From the NCBI RefSeq assembly GCF_000374105.1, contig NZ_KB893650.1:614862-678861 (forward strand): 64,000 nt of DNA, written 5' to 3'. The stretch is from Kangiella aquimarina DSM 16071. GTDB taxonomy: Bacteria; Pseudomonadota; Gammaproteobacteria; Enterobacterales; Kangiellaceae. Each line of letters starts with the position of its first letter. Positions within the stretch are counted from its first letter, which is position 1. The notes under the pieces were generated by a model, which searched no databases, was not told the DNA's origin, and worked only from the letters and a program-made list of their open reading frames with translations. Of this stretch, positions 37,742 through 45,730 are shown one piece after another. The position numbers were made by a program, and so were the translations under genes.

Positions 37742-38376
37742 TATTCAGCATCCTCCACTTGATCGGTTTTCCAGGTACGCAGTGCCCAGATTAACAAACC
37801 AATAATAAAGAAAGAGCTCGCTGGCAACATTAATAGACCATTAGTGTGATACCAGCCGCCATCTGCGATAGTTGGGAAAATGGTGAAATCTAACAGTTTA
37901 CCGGAACCAAATAGCTCACGAATAATACCAACGATAATTAGTAATACAGAGTAGCCGAGGCCGTTACCCAAACCATCAAGGAAACTCATGGCAGGACCAT
38001 TTTTCATGGCGTAGGCTTCAGCACGACCCATCACGATACAGTTGGTGATAATCAAGCCGACGAATACCGAAAGCTGCTTAGAGACTTCATAAGCGTAAGC
38101 TTTCAATACCTGATCAACCAGAATTACCAATGACGCGATAATGGTCATCTGTACGATAATACGGATGCTTGATGGAATCTGTTTACGAATCAAACTGATC
38201 AGCAGGTTAGAGAAAGCAACAACTGTAGTCAGTGCCAAACTCATAACCAATGCAGTTTCAAGTTTACTGGTTACTGCCAGCGCAGAACAGATACCCAATA
38301 CCTGAAGGGCAATTGGGTTGTTGTTAAAAATCGGCGAGAATAAGACCGATTTGGCTTCTTGTTTATCAAATGCCAT
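37741..38376 (-). CDS. nqrD: Na+-NQR subunit D
   Basis: The 211-residue membrane protein, homologous to NqrE, has six hydrophobic segments with the inverted-pair motifs [19 protein letters not shown] and [15 protein letters not shown] carrying the iron-ligating cysteines. It forms the core of the Na+ channel with NqrE. It starts one base after the nqrC stop and overlaps nqrE by one base. Confidence 0.97.
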   Translation of the reverse strand: MAFDKQEAKSVLFSPIFNNNPIALQVLGICSALAVTSKLETALVMSLALTTVVAFSNLLISLIRKQIPSSIRIIVQMTIIASLVILVDQVLKAYAYEVSKQLSVFVGLIITNCIVMGRAEAYAMKNGPAMSFLDGLGNGLGYSVLLIIVGIIRELFGSGKLLDFTIFPTIADGGWYHTNGLLMLPASSFFIIGLLIWALRTWKTDQVEDAE

Positions 38377-38377
38377 T

Positions 38378-39139
38378 TTACAATTCCCCCGCTCTTACTT
38401 TAGCCAGGTAAGGTCCGAATGCATCATCGCTTAACCAGTAGCGTAAAGAGTTCTCTACACCGTTACTGGTCAAGGTAGCACCAGACAGGCCATCTACCTG
38501 ATGTTCGTTTTTGGCTTCGCCTTTAACGATTTGAATCACAGGCTCGCCCTGCTCATTGAGCACTTCTTTACCAGGCCAGATTGCACGCCACTTTGGGTTT
38601 TCAATTTCGCCACCAAGACCGGCAGTTTCCGCCTGATCGTAATACTTCAAACCAACTACGGTTGTAGTATCGGTATCAAGGGCCAGGAAGCCGTACATGG
38701 TTGACCAAAGACCGTAGCCATGGAAAGGAAGGATGATGGTATCCAATTGACCGTCTTTTTTGACCAGATAAACATTAGCCAATTTAGAACGGGTTCTGAT
38801 ACCAGCAATATCATCTTCAATACGAACATTCATGCTTGGATCTTTAGCAGCTTTACGTTGCTCGAAACCTTGAGGAGCTTCTACATACTCACCAGTTGAT
38901 AAGTCAACAACGCGAGTTTCAACTTGCTTAAAGGTTTCTTCGATTTGTTTTTTGGTCGCTTGCGCCTGACCATCGATCAAACCGGCAGCAATAAGGATGT
39001 TGAGCTTACGGTCAAGTTCCTTATTGGTTTCCTGTAAAGGCTTTAATTTAATCGCAGCAACAGAAACTACAACTGAACACACCAAGCTCAGAATGACTGC
39101 CACTACAATGGTTTTCATTGGACTTTCTTTCTTAGACAT
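38378..39139 (-). CDS. nqrC: Na+-NQR subunit C (covalent FMN)
   Basis: I start at ATG 39139 ([15 protein letters not shown]), which overlaps the nqrB stop by 8 bases; the frame is open further upstream in nqrB. The 253-residue protein has one N-terminal membrane segment (about 9-30) and a periplasmic FMN domain. The flavinylation motif [12 protein letters not shown] near the C-terminus provides the threonine that ApbE modifies. [16 protein letters not shown] is also typical. Confidence 0.97.
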   Translation of the reverse strand: MSKKESPMKTIVVAVILSLVCSVVVSVAAIKLKPLQETNKELDRKLNILIAAGLIDGQAQATKKQIEETFKQVETRVVDLSTGEYVEAPQGFEQRKAAKDPSMNVRIEDDIAGIRTRSKLANVYLVKKDGQLDTIILPFHGYGLWSTMYGFLALDTDTTTVVGLKYYDQAETAGLGGEIENPKWRAIWPGKEVLNEQGEPVIQIVKGEAKNEHQVDGLSGATLTSNGVENSLRYWLSDDAFGPYLAKVRAGEL

Positions 39140-40337
39140 GACGACGAGCCCTCCGCTTGATGTTGCTTTGCACGACGAAGTGGTCAATCAATGGCGCGAA
39201 CAGGTTAGCGAATAGAATCGCAAGCATCATACCCTCTGGGAATGCAGGGTTGACCACACGAATCAATACCACCATGACACCGATTAATGCACCGAAGTAC
39301 CACTTACCTTTATTGGTCAATGAGGCTGATACAGGGTCGGTAGCCATAAAGAACATACCGAAGGCAAAACCACCTGTAACCAAATGCCAGTACCAAGGCA
39401 TTGCAAACATAGGATTGCTTTCACTGCCCATTGAATTAAGGATAAGTGTCATGCCGATCATGCCGAACAGTACACCCAGCACGATGCGCCATGAAGCGAT
39501 ACGGGCATAGATGATGAACAGACCACCAATGATGATCATTAGCGTTGATACTTCACCGATTGAACCGGGGATACGGCCAAGGAAAGCGTCCCACCAGCTC
39601 TGAGTAATACCATAGTCGGTAATAGCACCTTGAGCAGCGGCTGCTAGAGGTGTAGCGCTGGTGAAACCGTCAACAGCAGCCCAGACTTCAGCACCTGAAA
39701 TTTCGCTTGGATAAGCGAAGAACAGGAAAGCACGACCCGCTAATGCAGGGTTCATGAAGTTCTTACCAGTACCACCGAAAATCTCTTTAGCAACTACAAC
39801 ACCGAAGGAGATACCAAGAGCTACTTGCCATAGCGGAATTTCAGCAGGCAGGATCAATGCGAAAAGAATCGAAGTGACGAAGAATCCTTCGTTGATCTCA
39901 TGGCCGCGAACGCTGGCAAATAGAACTTCCCAGAAGCCACCGACAATAAAGGTAACTGCATAGATTGGGATAAAGAAACAGGCACCATAGAACATTAGAC
40001 CAAGCGCACCAGTTTCAGGCGTAATAGCGCCGCCGAAGAACTGGAAGAAGTCTACTTGCCAGGCGTCAGGAAGTGTTAAACCTGAAGCCAAACCAAGCTG
40101 AGCCTGATAACCAACGTTCCACATACCCCAGAACATGGCCGGGAAAGTAGCAAACCAGACCATGATCATGATGCGTTTCAGGTCAATGTTGTCGCGAACG
40201 TGTGTGCCACCTTTGGCAACGTGACCTGGTGTATAGAAAATGGTTGCCGCTGCTTCATACAAGGCATACCACTTTTCCCACTTGCCGCCTTTCTCAAAAT
40301 GCGGCTCGATTTTTTCAATAAAGTTTTTTAAACCCAT
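39132..40337 (-). CDS. nqrB: Na+-NQR subunit B (covalent FMN, riboflavin, quinone site)
   Basis: The 401-residue polytopic membrane protein is the main ion-translocating subunit. [20 protein letters not shown] and [20 protein letters not shown] are family hallmarks. The expected FMN threonine lies in DGFTSATPL; many NqrB proteins have SGAT here, so one position differs while the threonine is kept. It is the second gene, 11 bases after nqrA. Confidence 0.97.
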   Translation of the reverse strand: MGLKNFIEKIEPHFEKGGKWEKWYALYEAAATIFYTPGHVAKGGTHVRDNIDLKRIMIMVWFATFPAMFWGMWNVGYQAQLGLASGLTLPDAWQVDFFQFFGGAITPETGALGLMFYGACFFIPIYAVTFIVGGFWEVLFASVRGHEINEGFFVTSILFALILPAEIPLWQVALGISFGVVVAKEIFGGTGKNFMNPALAGRAFLFFAYPSEISGAEVWAAVDGFTSATPLAAAAQGAITDYGITQSWWDAFLGRIPGSIGEVSTLMIIIGGLFIIYARIASWRIVLGVLFGMIGMTLILNSMGSESNPMFAMPWYWHLVTGGFAFGMFFMATDPVSASLTNKGKWYFGALIGVMVVLIRVVNPAFPEGMMLAILFANLFAPLIDHFVVQSNIKRRARRHV

Positions 40338-40348
40338 GGTAGCCTCTC

Positions 40349-41695
40349 TTATCCTTCTTTCTCAATCTTGGTCAGATTTTCGCGAAGAATGGAGCCATAC
40401 TCGTATTTGCCTGGGCAAACATAAGTACACAAGGCCAAATCTTCCTCGTCCAGCTCCAGACAACCCAGTTCCTGTGCCAGCACCGTGTCATTCGTCACGA
40501 TAGCGCGTAACAGCTGAGTTGGCAGAATATCCAAAGGCATGACACGCTCGTAGTTGCCGATTGGCATAATCGAACGCTCAGAACCACCTGTAGTAGTCGT
40601 CATGTTGAAGCGCTTATTACGGAACACATGACCAAAGAATGCGCGAGTGACCGAGAACTTATCAGAACCAGGCATAGCCCAGCCGAAGAATTCTTTATCA
40701 CGACCTTCGCGGATGACAGTGACCTGATTGTGGTAACGGCCAAGATAGGCGCGAGCATCAATGGCATTAAAGCCACTTAACACTGAACCTGAAATATGAC
40801 GGTTATCAGCATCGTTTTCTTCATTAGCCAATAATTCATCCAGGCTGGCACCAACACGCGTACGAATCAGGCGAGGATTCTTAATCATGGTACCGCCAAG
40901 AGCGATAACACGATCAGTATGAAGCTCACCATCAATAAATAGCTTAGCCAGAGCAATCACATCCTGATAGCCAATGTACCAGACTGGACGGCTCATAGAT
41001 GCTGGGTATAAGAAATGAATGTGAGTACCCACTAAGCCTGCAGGGTGCGGGCCAGAGAACTCTTCATACTTAACCTTGGCATTGCTGCTCTTGGTAAGAG
41101 ATGAATTAGGGCGAGTCGCCACAAAAACCTTGTCACCGGATAGTTGAGCAAGAATATCCAAGCCAAAGTTAAAGGCTTCATTCTGCTCGCTGATAATGAC
41201 TTCAGGATCAGCCGCTAGTGGATTGGTATCCATGGCTGAAACAAAAATGGCCTGAGTCTCACCATCGATTGCAGGAACTTTTGAATAGGGACGTTTACGA
41301 AGAGCAGTCCACATACCTGATTCAACCATTTGCTCGACAATCGCTTCGCGACTCAAGCCAGATAGCTGTTCAGGGCTGAACTTATTAAAGCTGACCGCTT
41401 CTTCTTGCTGGGCAACTTCAACCACTACCGACAACAGCTTACGCTTATTACCACGGTTAATGGCTTTAATCGTACCAGCTGCTGGAGCAGTGTATTTAAC
41501 TCCGGGGGTTTTCTTATCTTCGAAGATCAATTGGCCTTTTTTAACTACATCACCTTCCTGCACATGCATGGTCGGTTTCATGCCAACATAATCTTCGCCT
41601 AATATGGCGACGGTTTTTACCGTAGCACCAGCTGAGATCGTTTGCTCTGGTTGCCCTTCAATTGGCAGGTCCAGGCCTTTCTTAATCTTAATCAT
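40349..41695 (-). CDS. nqrA: Na+-NQR subunit A
   Basis: NqrA is the peripheral cytoplasmic subunit of the pump. The 448-residue protein starts [19 protein letters not shown], continues with [24 protein letters not shown]-type strands (a biotinyl/lipoyl-like hammerhead) and has [15 protein letters not shown] and the C-terminal [26 protein letters not shown] with clustered cysteines. It is the first gene of nqrABCDEF; the operon leader (41696-41886) carries two inverted repeats. Confidence 0.98.
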   Translation of the reverse strand: MIKIKKGLDLPIEGQPEQTISAGATVKTVAILGEDYVGMKPTMHVQEGDVVKKGQLIFEDKKTPGVKYTAPAAGTIKAINRGNKRKLLSVVVEVAQQEEAVSFNKFSPEQLSGLSREAIVEQMVESGMWTALRKRPYSKVPAIDGETQAIFVSAMDTNPLAADPEVIISEQNEAFNFGLDILAQLSGDKVFVATRPNSSLTKSSNAKVKYEEFSGPHPAGLVGTHIHFLYPASMSRPVWYIGYQDVIALAKLFIDGELHTDRVIALGGTMIKNPRLIRTRVGASLDELLANEENDADNRHISGSVLSGFNAIDARAYLGRYHNQVTVIREGRDKEFFGWAMPGSDKFSVTRAFFGHVFRNKRFNMTTTTGGSERSIMPIGNYERVMPLDILPTQLLRAIVTNDTVLAQELGCLELDEEDLALCTYVCPGKYEYGSILRENLTKIEKEG

Positions 41696-41769
41696 AGGTC
41701 GCTACTTTTATTACCTGATGGTTGTCACTTCACTATGGACGCTGCAAAACCGACCCATAACAAAAAAAC

Positions 41770-41886
41770 CTGGTGTGTAGCTAGCTACAACCAGTCATAT
41801 CTTGTTGTTATTACGGGTTTTCAGGTGCCATAGTTCCAAATTAAGGTCAAAATTTAGCCAATCGACCTTAAACGGCGCGTATTATA
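41770..41886 (-). promoter_or_regulatory. nqr operon leader with inverted repeats and putative -10
   Basis: Read on the minus strand, a perfect TATAAT lies at 41886-41881. Downstream of it are TTAAGGTC/GACCTTAA arms (41841-41848 and 41864-41871) and a long, nearly perfect repeat at 41770-41794: CTGGT-G-TGTAGCTAGCTACA-ACCAG, with a 14-bp palindromic core and a single bulged base. These would be in a roughly 180-base leader before nqrA. They may bind a regulator or fold in the RNA. No good -35 was found. Confidence 0.45.
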
Positions 41887-41971
41887 CTTGGATCAATAGC
41901 TCAAAATCCATGCTTTTTCTGGGGAAATCGGCCCAGAAAAGCCAAAAACTGCTGATCAGAGTCAACAGAGC

Positions 41972-42025
41972 TTGTTTTAATCTCAGCCCTCGGTTAATAT
42001 TTGCGCCCTTTTGTTAAAAGGGGCG
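41972..42025 (+). promoter_or_regulatory. Putative tpiA promoter and leader hairpin
   Basis: TTGTTT (41972-41977) and TAATAT (41995-42000) are 17 bases apart. CCCTTTT (42006-42012) then pairs with AAAAGGG (42016-42022), extended by GC pairs. It lies about 90 bases before the tpiA GTG. Both hexamers are imperfect, so this is a candidate only. Confidence 0.4.
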
Positions 42026-42112
42026 ATTGCCGCTGGGCGTTTGATGTCAAAATGGCTGGCAAAACAGGTAATCAGCACAGGTTTTAAGCGGTAATAAAGA
42101 GGAGTCATCCAA

Positions 42113-42865
42113 GTGCGCACTAAGCTGATCGCAGGCAACTGGAAAATGCACGGCAATAAGTCATTCATCGAATCATTAATGAACGGCATGACTGGGCAGT
42201 TGAATGCGGCAATGAAAAGCGATGTTTTGGTTTGCCCTCCCACTATTTATATCCCTTTAGTTAAGAACCTGATTGGCGACAAAGCCATTGCTGTTGGCGG
42301 ACAAGATTTAAGCGAACAGGAACAGGGCGCCTATACCGGTGAAATCAGCGGTGACATGCTGAAAGACAACGGTTGCCAATACGTTATTGTTGGCCACTCG
42401 GAGCGTCGCAGCTTATATGGCGAAACCGATATTTTGGTGGCTCACAAGACAGGCAAGGCTATAGAGTGTGGCTTAACACCGATTCTTTGTGTTGGGGAAA
42501 CCCTTGAACAAAGAGAAAAAGGCACCACTATGCAAGTAGTAGAACAGCAGTTAGATGCTGTAATCGATACCTTGGGTATTGATGCGTTTGCTAACATAGT
42601 AGTAGCCTACGAGCCAGTATGGGCAATTGGAACCGGCGTAACAGCATCGCCAGACCAGGCTCAGGAAGTTCATTCAGCGATTCGCGCGCATTTGCGTAAC
42701 AAGAATGCTCAAGTCGCCGAATCAATTAAGATATTATATGGCGGCAGCATGAAAGCTGCGAACGCCGAAGAATTGTTGGCCCAGCCCGATATCGATGGTG
42801 GATTGATTGGCGGGGCTTCTTTAAAAGCAGACGAGTTTATCGCGATTTGCAACATAGCAGGATAA
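42113..42865 (+). CDS. tpiA: Triosephosphate isomerase
   Basis: TpiA interconverts dihydroxyacetone phosphate and glyceraldehyde-3-phosphate in glycolysis. The 250-residue TIM barrel has the catalytic Lys11 in AGNWKMHG, the catalytic His in VIVGHSERR and the Glu in [12 protein letters not shown], followed by the phosphate loop [10 protein letters not shown] and GGLIGGASL. The start is GTG at 42113 with AAGAGGAG upstream. It precedes secG by 4 bases, the usual tpiA-secG-tRNA-Leu order. Confidence 0.98.
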   Translation: MRTKLIAGNWKMHGNKSFIESLMNGMTGQLNAAMKSDVLVCPPTIYIPLVKNLIGDKAIAVGGQDLSEQEQGAYTGEISGDMLKDNGCQYVIVGHSERRSLYGETDILVAHKTGKAIECGLTPILCVGETLEQREKGTTMQVVEQQLDAVIDTLGIDAFANIVVAYEPVWAIGTGVTASPDQAQEVHSAIRAHLRNKNAQVAESIKILYGGSMKAANAEELLAQPDIDGGLIGGASLKADEFIAICNIAG

Positions 42866-42869
42866 TACG

Positions 42870-43331
42870 ATGCAATTATTTTTAATGATCAGTTTGTTAA
42901 TTGTTGCCTTACTTTTGGTTGGCATTATTTTAATCCAACAAGGTAAGGGAGCTGAAATTGGCGCTTCATTTGGCGCTGGCGCTTCTAATACATTATTTGG
43001 CGCACCTGGCGCTGGTAACTTTTTAACCAAAAGTACCACAATCCTGGCCATCATCTTCTTCGCACTGGCATTGACCATTCATGCCATTGGCCAGAACGAA
43101 GCAACAGAGTCAGGACTACTGGATGACCCGGAAGCGACTCAGGTAGAAGAAGTTACTGCGCAACCTGCTGAAATTCCAGCAGAAGCACAAGACGAAATTC
43201 CTTCTGAGATCCCAGCTGAAACTCAAGAAGAAATCAGCACAGAAATTCCAACTTCAGATGCCGAAACAATTTCTGAAGCAATTCCGGAAGCAACTGAAGA
43301 AGAAACTAAAGAAGACGATCAAGATCAGTAA
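42870..43331 (+). CDS. secG: Preprotein translocase subunit SecG with long acidic tail
   Basis: SecG is the small helper subunit of the SecYEG channel. The first 80 residues are typical: two membrane segments (about 3-22 and 55-74) flanking the loop GKGAEIGASFGAGASNTLFG. The remaining 70 residues form a tail of Glu/Pro-rich, imperfect repeats (EIPAEAQDEIPSEIPAETQ), making the 153-residue protein clearly longer than the E. coli protein of about 110. The tail is probably disordered. tRNA-Leu follows after 17 bases and may share the transcript. Confidence 0.95.
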   Translation: MQLFLMISLLIVALLLVGIILIQQGKGAEIGASFGAGASNTLFGAPGAGNFLTKSTTILAIIFFALALTIHAIGQNEATESGLLDDPEATQVEEVTAQPAEIPAEAQDEIPSEIPAETQEEISTEIPTSDAETISEAIPEATEEETKEDDQDQ

Positions 43332-43348
43332 TTGATCGTCTCTCTATT

Positions 43349-43434
43349 GCTCAGGTGGTGGAATTGGTAGACACGCTATCTTGAGGGGGTAGTGGCCGTA
43401 GGCCGTGCGGGTTCAAGTCCCGCTCTGAGCACCA
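43349..43434 (+). tRNA. tRNA-Leu (anticodon GAG)
   Basis: An 86-base class II tRNA. The acceptor stem pairs GCTCAGG with TCTGAGC, the discriminator is A and CCA is encoded. The D-loop has TGGAATTGGTAGACA, the anticodon loop reads CTTGAGG (GAG), the long variable arm is GGCCGTAGGCC, and the T-arm has GCGGG-TTCAAGT-CCCGC. The place after secG is the standard one in gammaproteobacteria. Confidence 0.97.
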
Positions 43435-43440
43435 AATTAA

Positions 43441-43467
43441 AAAGACGTCTTTGGACGTCTTTTTTTA
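43441..43467 (+). terminator. Intrinsic terminator after tRNA-Leu
   Basis: AGACGTC (43443-43449) with GACGTCT (43454-43460), loop TTTG, preceded by AAA and followed by eight T residues. It ends the tpiA-secG-tRNA unit just before the accessory cassette. Confidence 0.94.
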
Positions 43468-43480
43468 TGGCCAAAATAAA

Positions 43481-43502
43481 TGTACTCTGACCCCATTAAT
43501 TT
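43481..43502 (+). repeat. Left 22-bp inverted repeat of the RHS-tip cassette
   Basis: The 22 bases starting TGTACTCTGACCCC and ending ATTAATTT are the exact reverse complement of 44937-44958. The RHS coding frame begins right at the inner edge of this repeat. It lies 47 bases after tRNA-Leu. I recall similar GGGGTCAGAGTACA ends near RHS fragments and REP-type transposases in other genomes, but could not check this. Confidence 0.9.
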
Positions 43503-44036
43503 AAAGAAACGGGGTTACACTACAACTACTTCCGAGACTACGACCCAGAGATAGGACGCTACATTCAATCAGACCCAATAGGATTGAATGGTGGTATCAA
43601 TACCTATGGGTATGTTGGCGGGAACCCGGTAAACTTTATTGATCCTTTTGGATTAGCAAAATTACCTAATGATCCTAGCGAACTTGGTGATGGATGGTCA
43701 CGAGATCACGGACATAGACATCCTCATGGTGAAAAATGGGATCATGAATCTGGAACATCTGTTGAGTGGCATCCAGCTCAAGAAGGAAAGCCAGGTTGGA
43801 GAGGTAAAAATCATTGGCATGTTAACGGTGGTAAGAAGCACTTACCTCCAGGTGAGGAGGTTCCAGAATTTCCTGATGATGAAGGAATGTGTGATTCTGG
43901 TAGTGACTGTGAAACAGCTGTTAAAGTTGTGGCTGTAGGCGGTGCTACTTATATTATTTATAGATGTGTCAGAATGATTCCATCGCTGTTTCCACCACTG
44001 TGGGGAACAATTCCTGCAAATGCAGCAATTCCGTAA
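43503..44036 (+). pseudogene. Orphan RHS C-terminal core plus toxin tip (5' truncated)
   Basis: Starting exactly after the left repeat, the frame encodes the end of an RHS core: [45 protein letters not shown]. After the PFGL cut point comes a variable tip of about 125 residues, with a His/Trp-rich stretch ([35 protein letters not shown]) and a hydrophobic end. The main RHS shell is missing and no ATG exists; an internal TTG at 43584 could start a 150-residue product, but no good ribosome site is seen. It looks like a displaced toxin tip kept with its immunity gene. The tip resembles nuclease-type polymorphic toxins only in being His-rich; its activity is unknown. Confidence 0.8.
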
Positions 44037-44052
44037 TTAGAAAGGATAAAAA

Positions 44053-44415
44053 ATGACTTTAAATATAGGCGGAAATCCCAAAGAGTTTATCGAGGAACGG
44101 GGCGGCATGCATGATGCTGTTGTTGAATCGTTCACTTGGGAGAGTATTCAAAGAGTGCTAACATTAGACATCGATGATTTAAACAGTTGTTTTGAAGGGC
44201 TTCCTGAATATGAAGGGCTATGTCCTATTACTTTAGTATTCAGCAAAGTGTCTTCTTTAGATTTAAACCTGCAAATATCTAGTAACCAGGTTAGCATTTA
44301 TGATTTTAGCATTTTATCCTTAAAGGGAATATTTCAGATTGAAATAAAATGCTCTCCAGGAGGGATAATAAAACTTTCCTGTGAGGATATTGAAATAAAA
44401 TATAAGGGTAAATAA
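44053..44415 (+). CDS. Putative immunity protein for the RHS tip
   Basis: A 120-residue soluble protein starting MTLNIGGNPKEFIEERGG, with MHDAVVESFTWESIQRVLTL, a pattern I have seen in small proteins encoded after RHS tips. It follows the toxin tip by 16 bases on the same strand, with AAAGGAT before the ATG. It has no signal peptide, as expected for a cytoplasmic immunity protein. The assignment rests mainly on position; the family was not verified. Confidence 0.6.
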   Translation: MTLNIGGNPKEFIEERGGMHDAVVESFTWESIQRVLTLDIDDLNSCFEGLPEYEGLCPITLVFSKVSSLDLNLQISSNQVSIYDFSILSLKGIFQIEIKCSPGGIIKLSCEDIEIKYKGK

Positions 44416-44420
44416 GCTAG

Positions 44421-44448
44421 CGTAGGGTGCGTTTCGACGCACCTTTAC
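44421..44448 (+). terminator. Hairpin after the immunity gene
   Basis: GGTGCGT (44426-44432) pairs perfectly with ACGCACC (44437-44443) around TTCG, a very stable tetraloop, followed by TTTACTT. It is probably a terminator, though the T-run is short; GTAGGGTGCG..CGCACC sequences also occur as dispersed repeats. Confidence 0.6.
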
Positions 44449-44515
44449 TTTAACAAAGCTCTGGCATCTTCGATTTTGGTATATTTCATGTTGCAAGTAA
44501 TATGCTGAGTACTAG

Positions 44516-44549
44516 AATAATCTGAAGCTACAGATTATTTGGCTTTTTT
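44516..44549 (+). terminator. Intrinsic terminator (second) in the cassette
   Basis: AATAATCTG (44516-44524) pairs perfectly with CAGATTATT (44531-44539), then TGGCTTTTTT. It lies between the immunity gene (+) and the convergent small gene (-). Confidence 0.7.
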
Positions 44550-44557
44550 AATGAGAT

Positions 44558-44821
44558 TTAATCTGAGTCGCCAACTAATTCATAGATGGTGCACTCACAA
44601 CCTGCTTCAACTACGTAAATATCTTCGGTTGGCCTAATGAGCTTATGCTTAAAGTAATGCTTAACTGAGCTTAAAACTTCTTTATTTCTAATCTCTAGGA
44701 ATGCATATCTTCCCATACCATCATAACCATACCACCCCCAGCAATTATCGGTCTGGTTATAGGCCAACCGTAATTTAGGGTCATCTCTATTTATAATTTC
44801 AAGAAACAACTTGTGCTGCAT
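44558..44821 (-). CDS. Small protein of unknown function inside the cassette
   Basis: An 87-residue soluble protein (MQHKLFLEIINRDD...) with several Trp/Tyr residues (CWGWYGYDGMGRYAF) and three Cys, no signal peptide and no membrane segment. It is convergent with the immunity gene and lies within the same 22-bp inverted repeats, so it may be another cassette cargo, for example a second immunity protein. I do not recognise a family. Confidence 0.55.
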   Translation of the reverse strand: MQHKLFLEIINRDDPKLRLAYNQTDNCWGWYGYDGMGRYAFLEIRNKEVLSSVKHYFKHKLIRPTEDIYVVEAGCECTIYELVGDSD

Positions 44822-44936
44822 GAGATTTACCGACTTGGTTTTCTGATAATGTACTGGAATAGTGACTAGAACACGTCGAAATTCTGCGAATACTAAATGA
44901 TTGCTTTACCAACCAATTATGTCACTGTGCAATTAG

Positions 44937-44958
44937 AAATTAATGGGGTCAGAGTACA
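44937..44958 (-). repeat. Right 22-bp inverted repeat of the RHS-tip cassette
   Basis: AAATTAATGGGGTCAGAGTA (44937-44956) plus CA is the exact reverse complement of 43481-43502, so the repeats bound a 1478-base segment. A decayed direct copy (AAATTAATGG..CAGAG) follows at about 44974-44990, suggesting repeated insertion or slippage. Confidence 0.9.
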
Positions 44959-45028
44959 ATTTCTGATATTGATTACAAGTAAATTAATGGCCCAGAGCAG
45001 AGTCTGAGGAATCCCCAAAAAAATAAGA

Positions 45029-45055
45029 GTAAGGCTTCCAGTGGCGAAGCCCTAC
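45029..45055 (-). terminator. Possible terminator of the TlpA-like gene
   Basis: GGCTTC (45033-45038) and GAAGCC (45046-45051), extended by AGTA/TACT arms. Read on the minus strand a T-rich stretch follows within 10 bases. It lies about 30 bases after the stop of the TlpA-like gene. Confidence 0.5.
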
Positions 45056-45083
45056 TTAGCGTTACAAGTTAATTCAATGATGA

Positions 45084-45602
45084 TTACCACTGAATCAACT
45101 CTATCTGGTTTTCGCCTTCCGCTAACACCTCGTTAACGATAAGGTTGTTTTTATCCACCATAACAAAGCGCGGAATGCCTGCACTCGCGAATTGCTTATA
45201 TATACTTCGATCGACGTCGGCAACCAAGTCAATGGTGATATTTCTTTCTTGTCTGAACTTCTCAATCTCTTCAACCGTATTTTCGCGAGCAATAGCTACG
45301 ATTTGTAAGTCTTCTTGATTGAGGATGTCTGATTCGTGGAGTGCTTTCATGGCGCGTTGAGAATCGGAGCACCAAGTAGCAAAAAGAATAACCAGTTTGC
45401 GCTTGTCTGGGTTGGTCAAATCAATGTTTTGTCCATCGATGGTAGTGACAGTTTGAAGTGGCATCACCTGACCGACTTGAATGTAGGTTTCGTATTTAGG
45501 TTTTGCTGCTACGGGGTTGGTGTCAGTTGGAGAAGATGTCTGAGTGGAAACGCATCCAGAGAGGATTAAGATGCAGATGGCGGATAAAAGTAGTTGTTTC
45601 AA
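45084..45602 (-). CDS. TlpA/peroxiredoxin-like thioredoxin-fold lipoprotein with CxxS site
   Basis: The 172-residue protein has a lipoprotein signal (ILSGC, Cys17) and a thioredoxin fold starting with GQVMPLQTVTTIDGQNIDL. The active-site stretch is LFATWCSDSQRAMKAL: the first Cys is kept but the second is Ser, so it cannot be a normal dithiol oxidoreductase. The cis-Pro is present (AGIPRFVMVDKN). A CxxS site suits isomerase, mixed-disulfide or non-redox roles. It is anchored to the periplasmic face of a membrane. It lies next to the decarboxylase but 130 bases away. Confidence 0.85.
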   Translation of the reverse strand: MKQLLLSAICILILSGCVSTQTSSPTDTNPVAAKPKYETYIQVGQVMPLQTVTTIDGQNIDLTNPDKRKLVILFATWCSDSQRAMKALHESDILNQEDLQIVAIARENTVEEIEKFRQERNITIDLVADVDRSIYKQFASAGIPRFVMVDKNNLIVNEVLAEGENQIELIQW

Positions 45603-45663
45603 AAGTCACTCCTTGAATACGGCAAGTGTTAATAAAATAAAAGAATAAAGGATAATCACTGAA

Positions 45664-45726
45664 TTATCTTGCTGTGAGTCCTTTGGGAATATACAAGGTT
45701 TGATCTTCCAGGTACATATTAACCAT
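45664..45726 (-). CDS. Possible 20-residue ORF after the decarboxylase
   Basis: Four bases after the decarboxylase stop, the minus strand has an ATG and 20 codons (MVNMYLEDQTLYIPKGLTAR) ending in TAA. A purine-rich AGAAGATTAGAG stretch lies before it. It could be a coupled small peptide or a chance ORF; there is nothing else to support it. Confidence 0.25.
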   Translation of the reverse strand: MVNMYLEDQTLYIPKGLTAR

Positions 45727-45730
45727 GACT

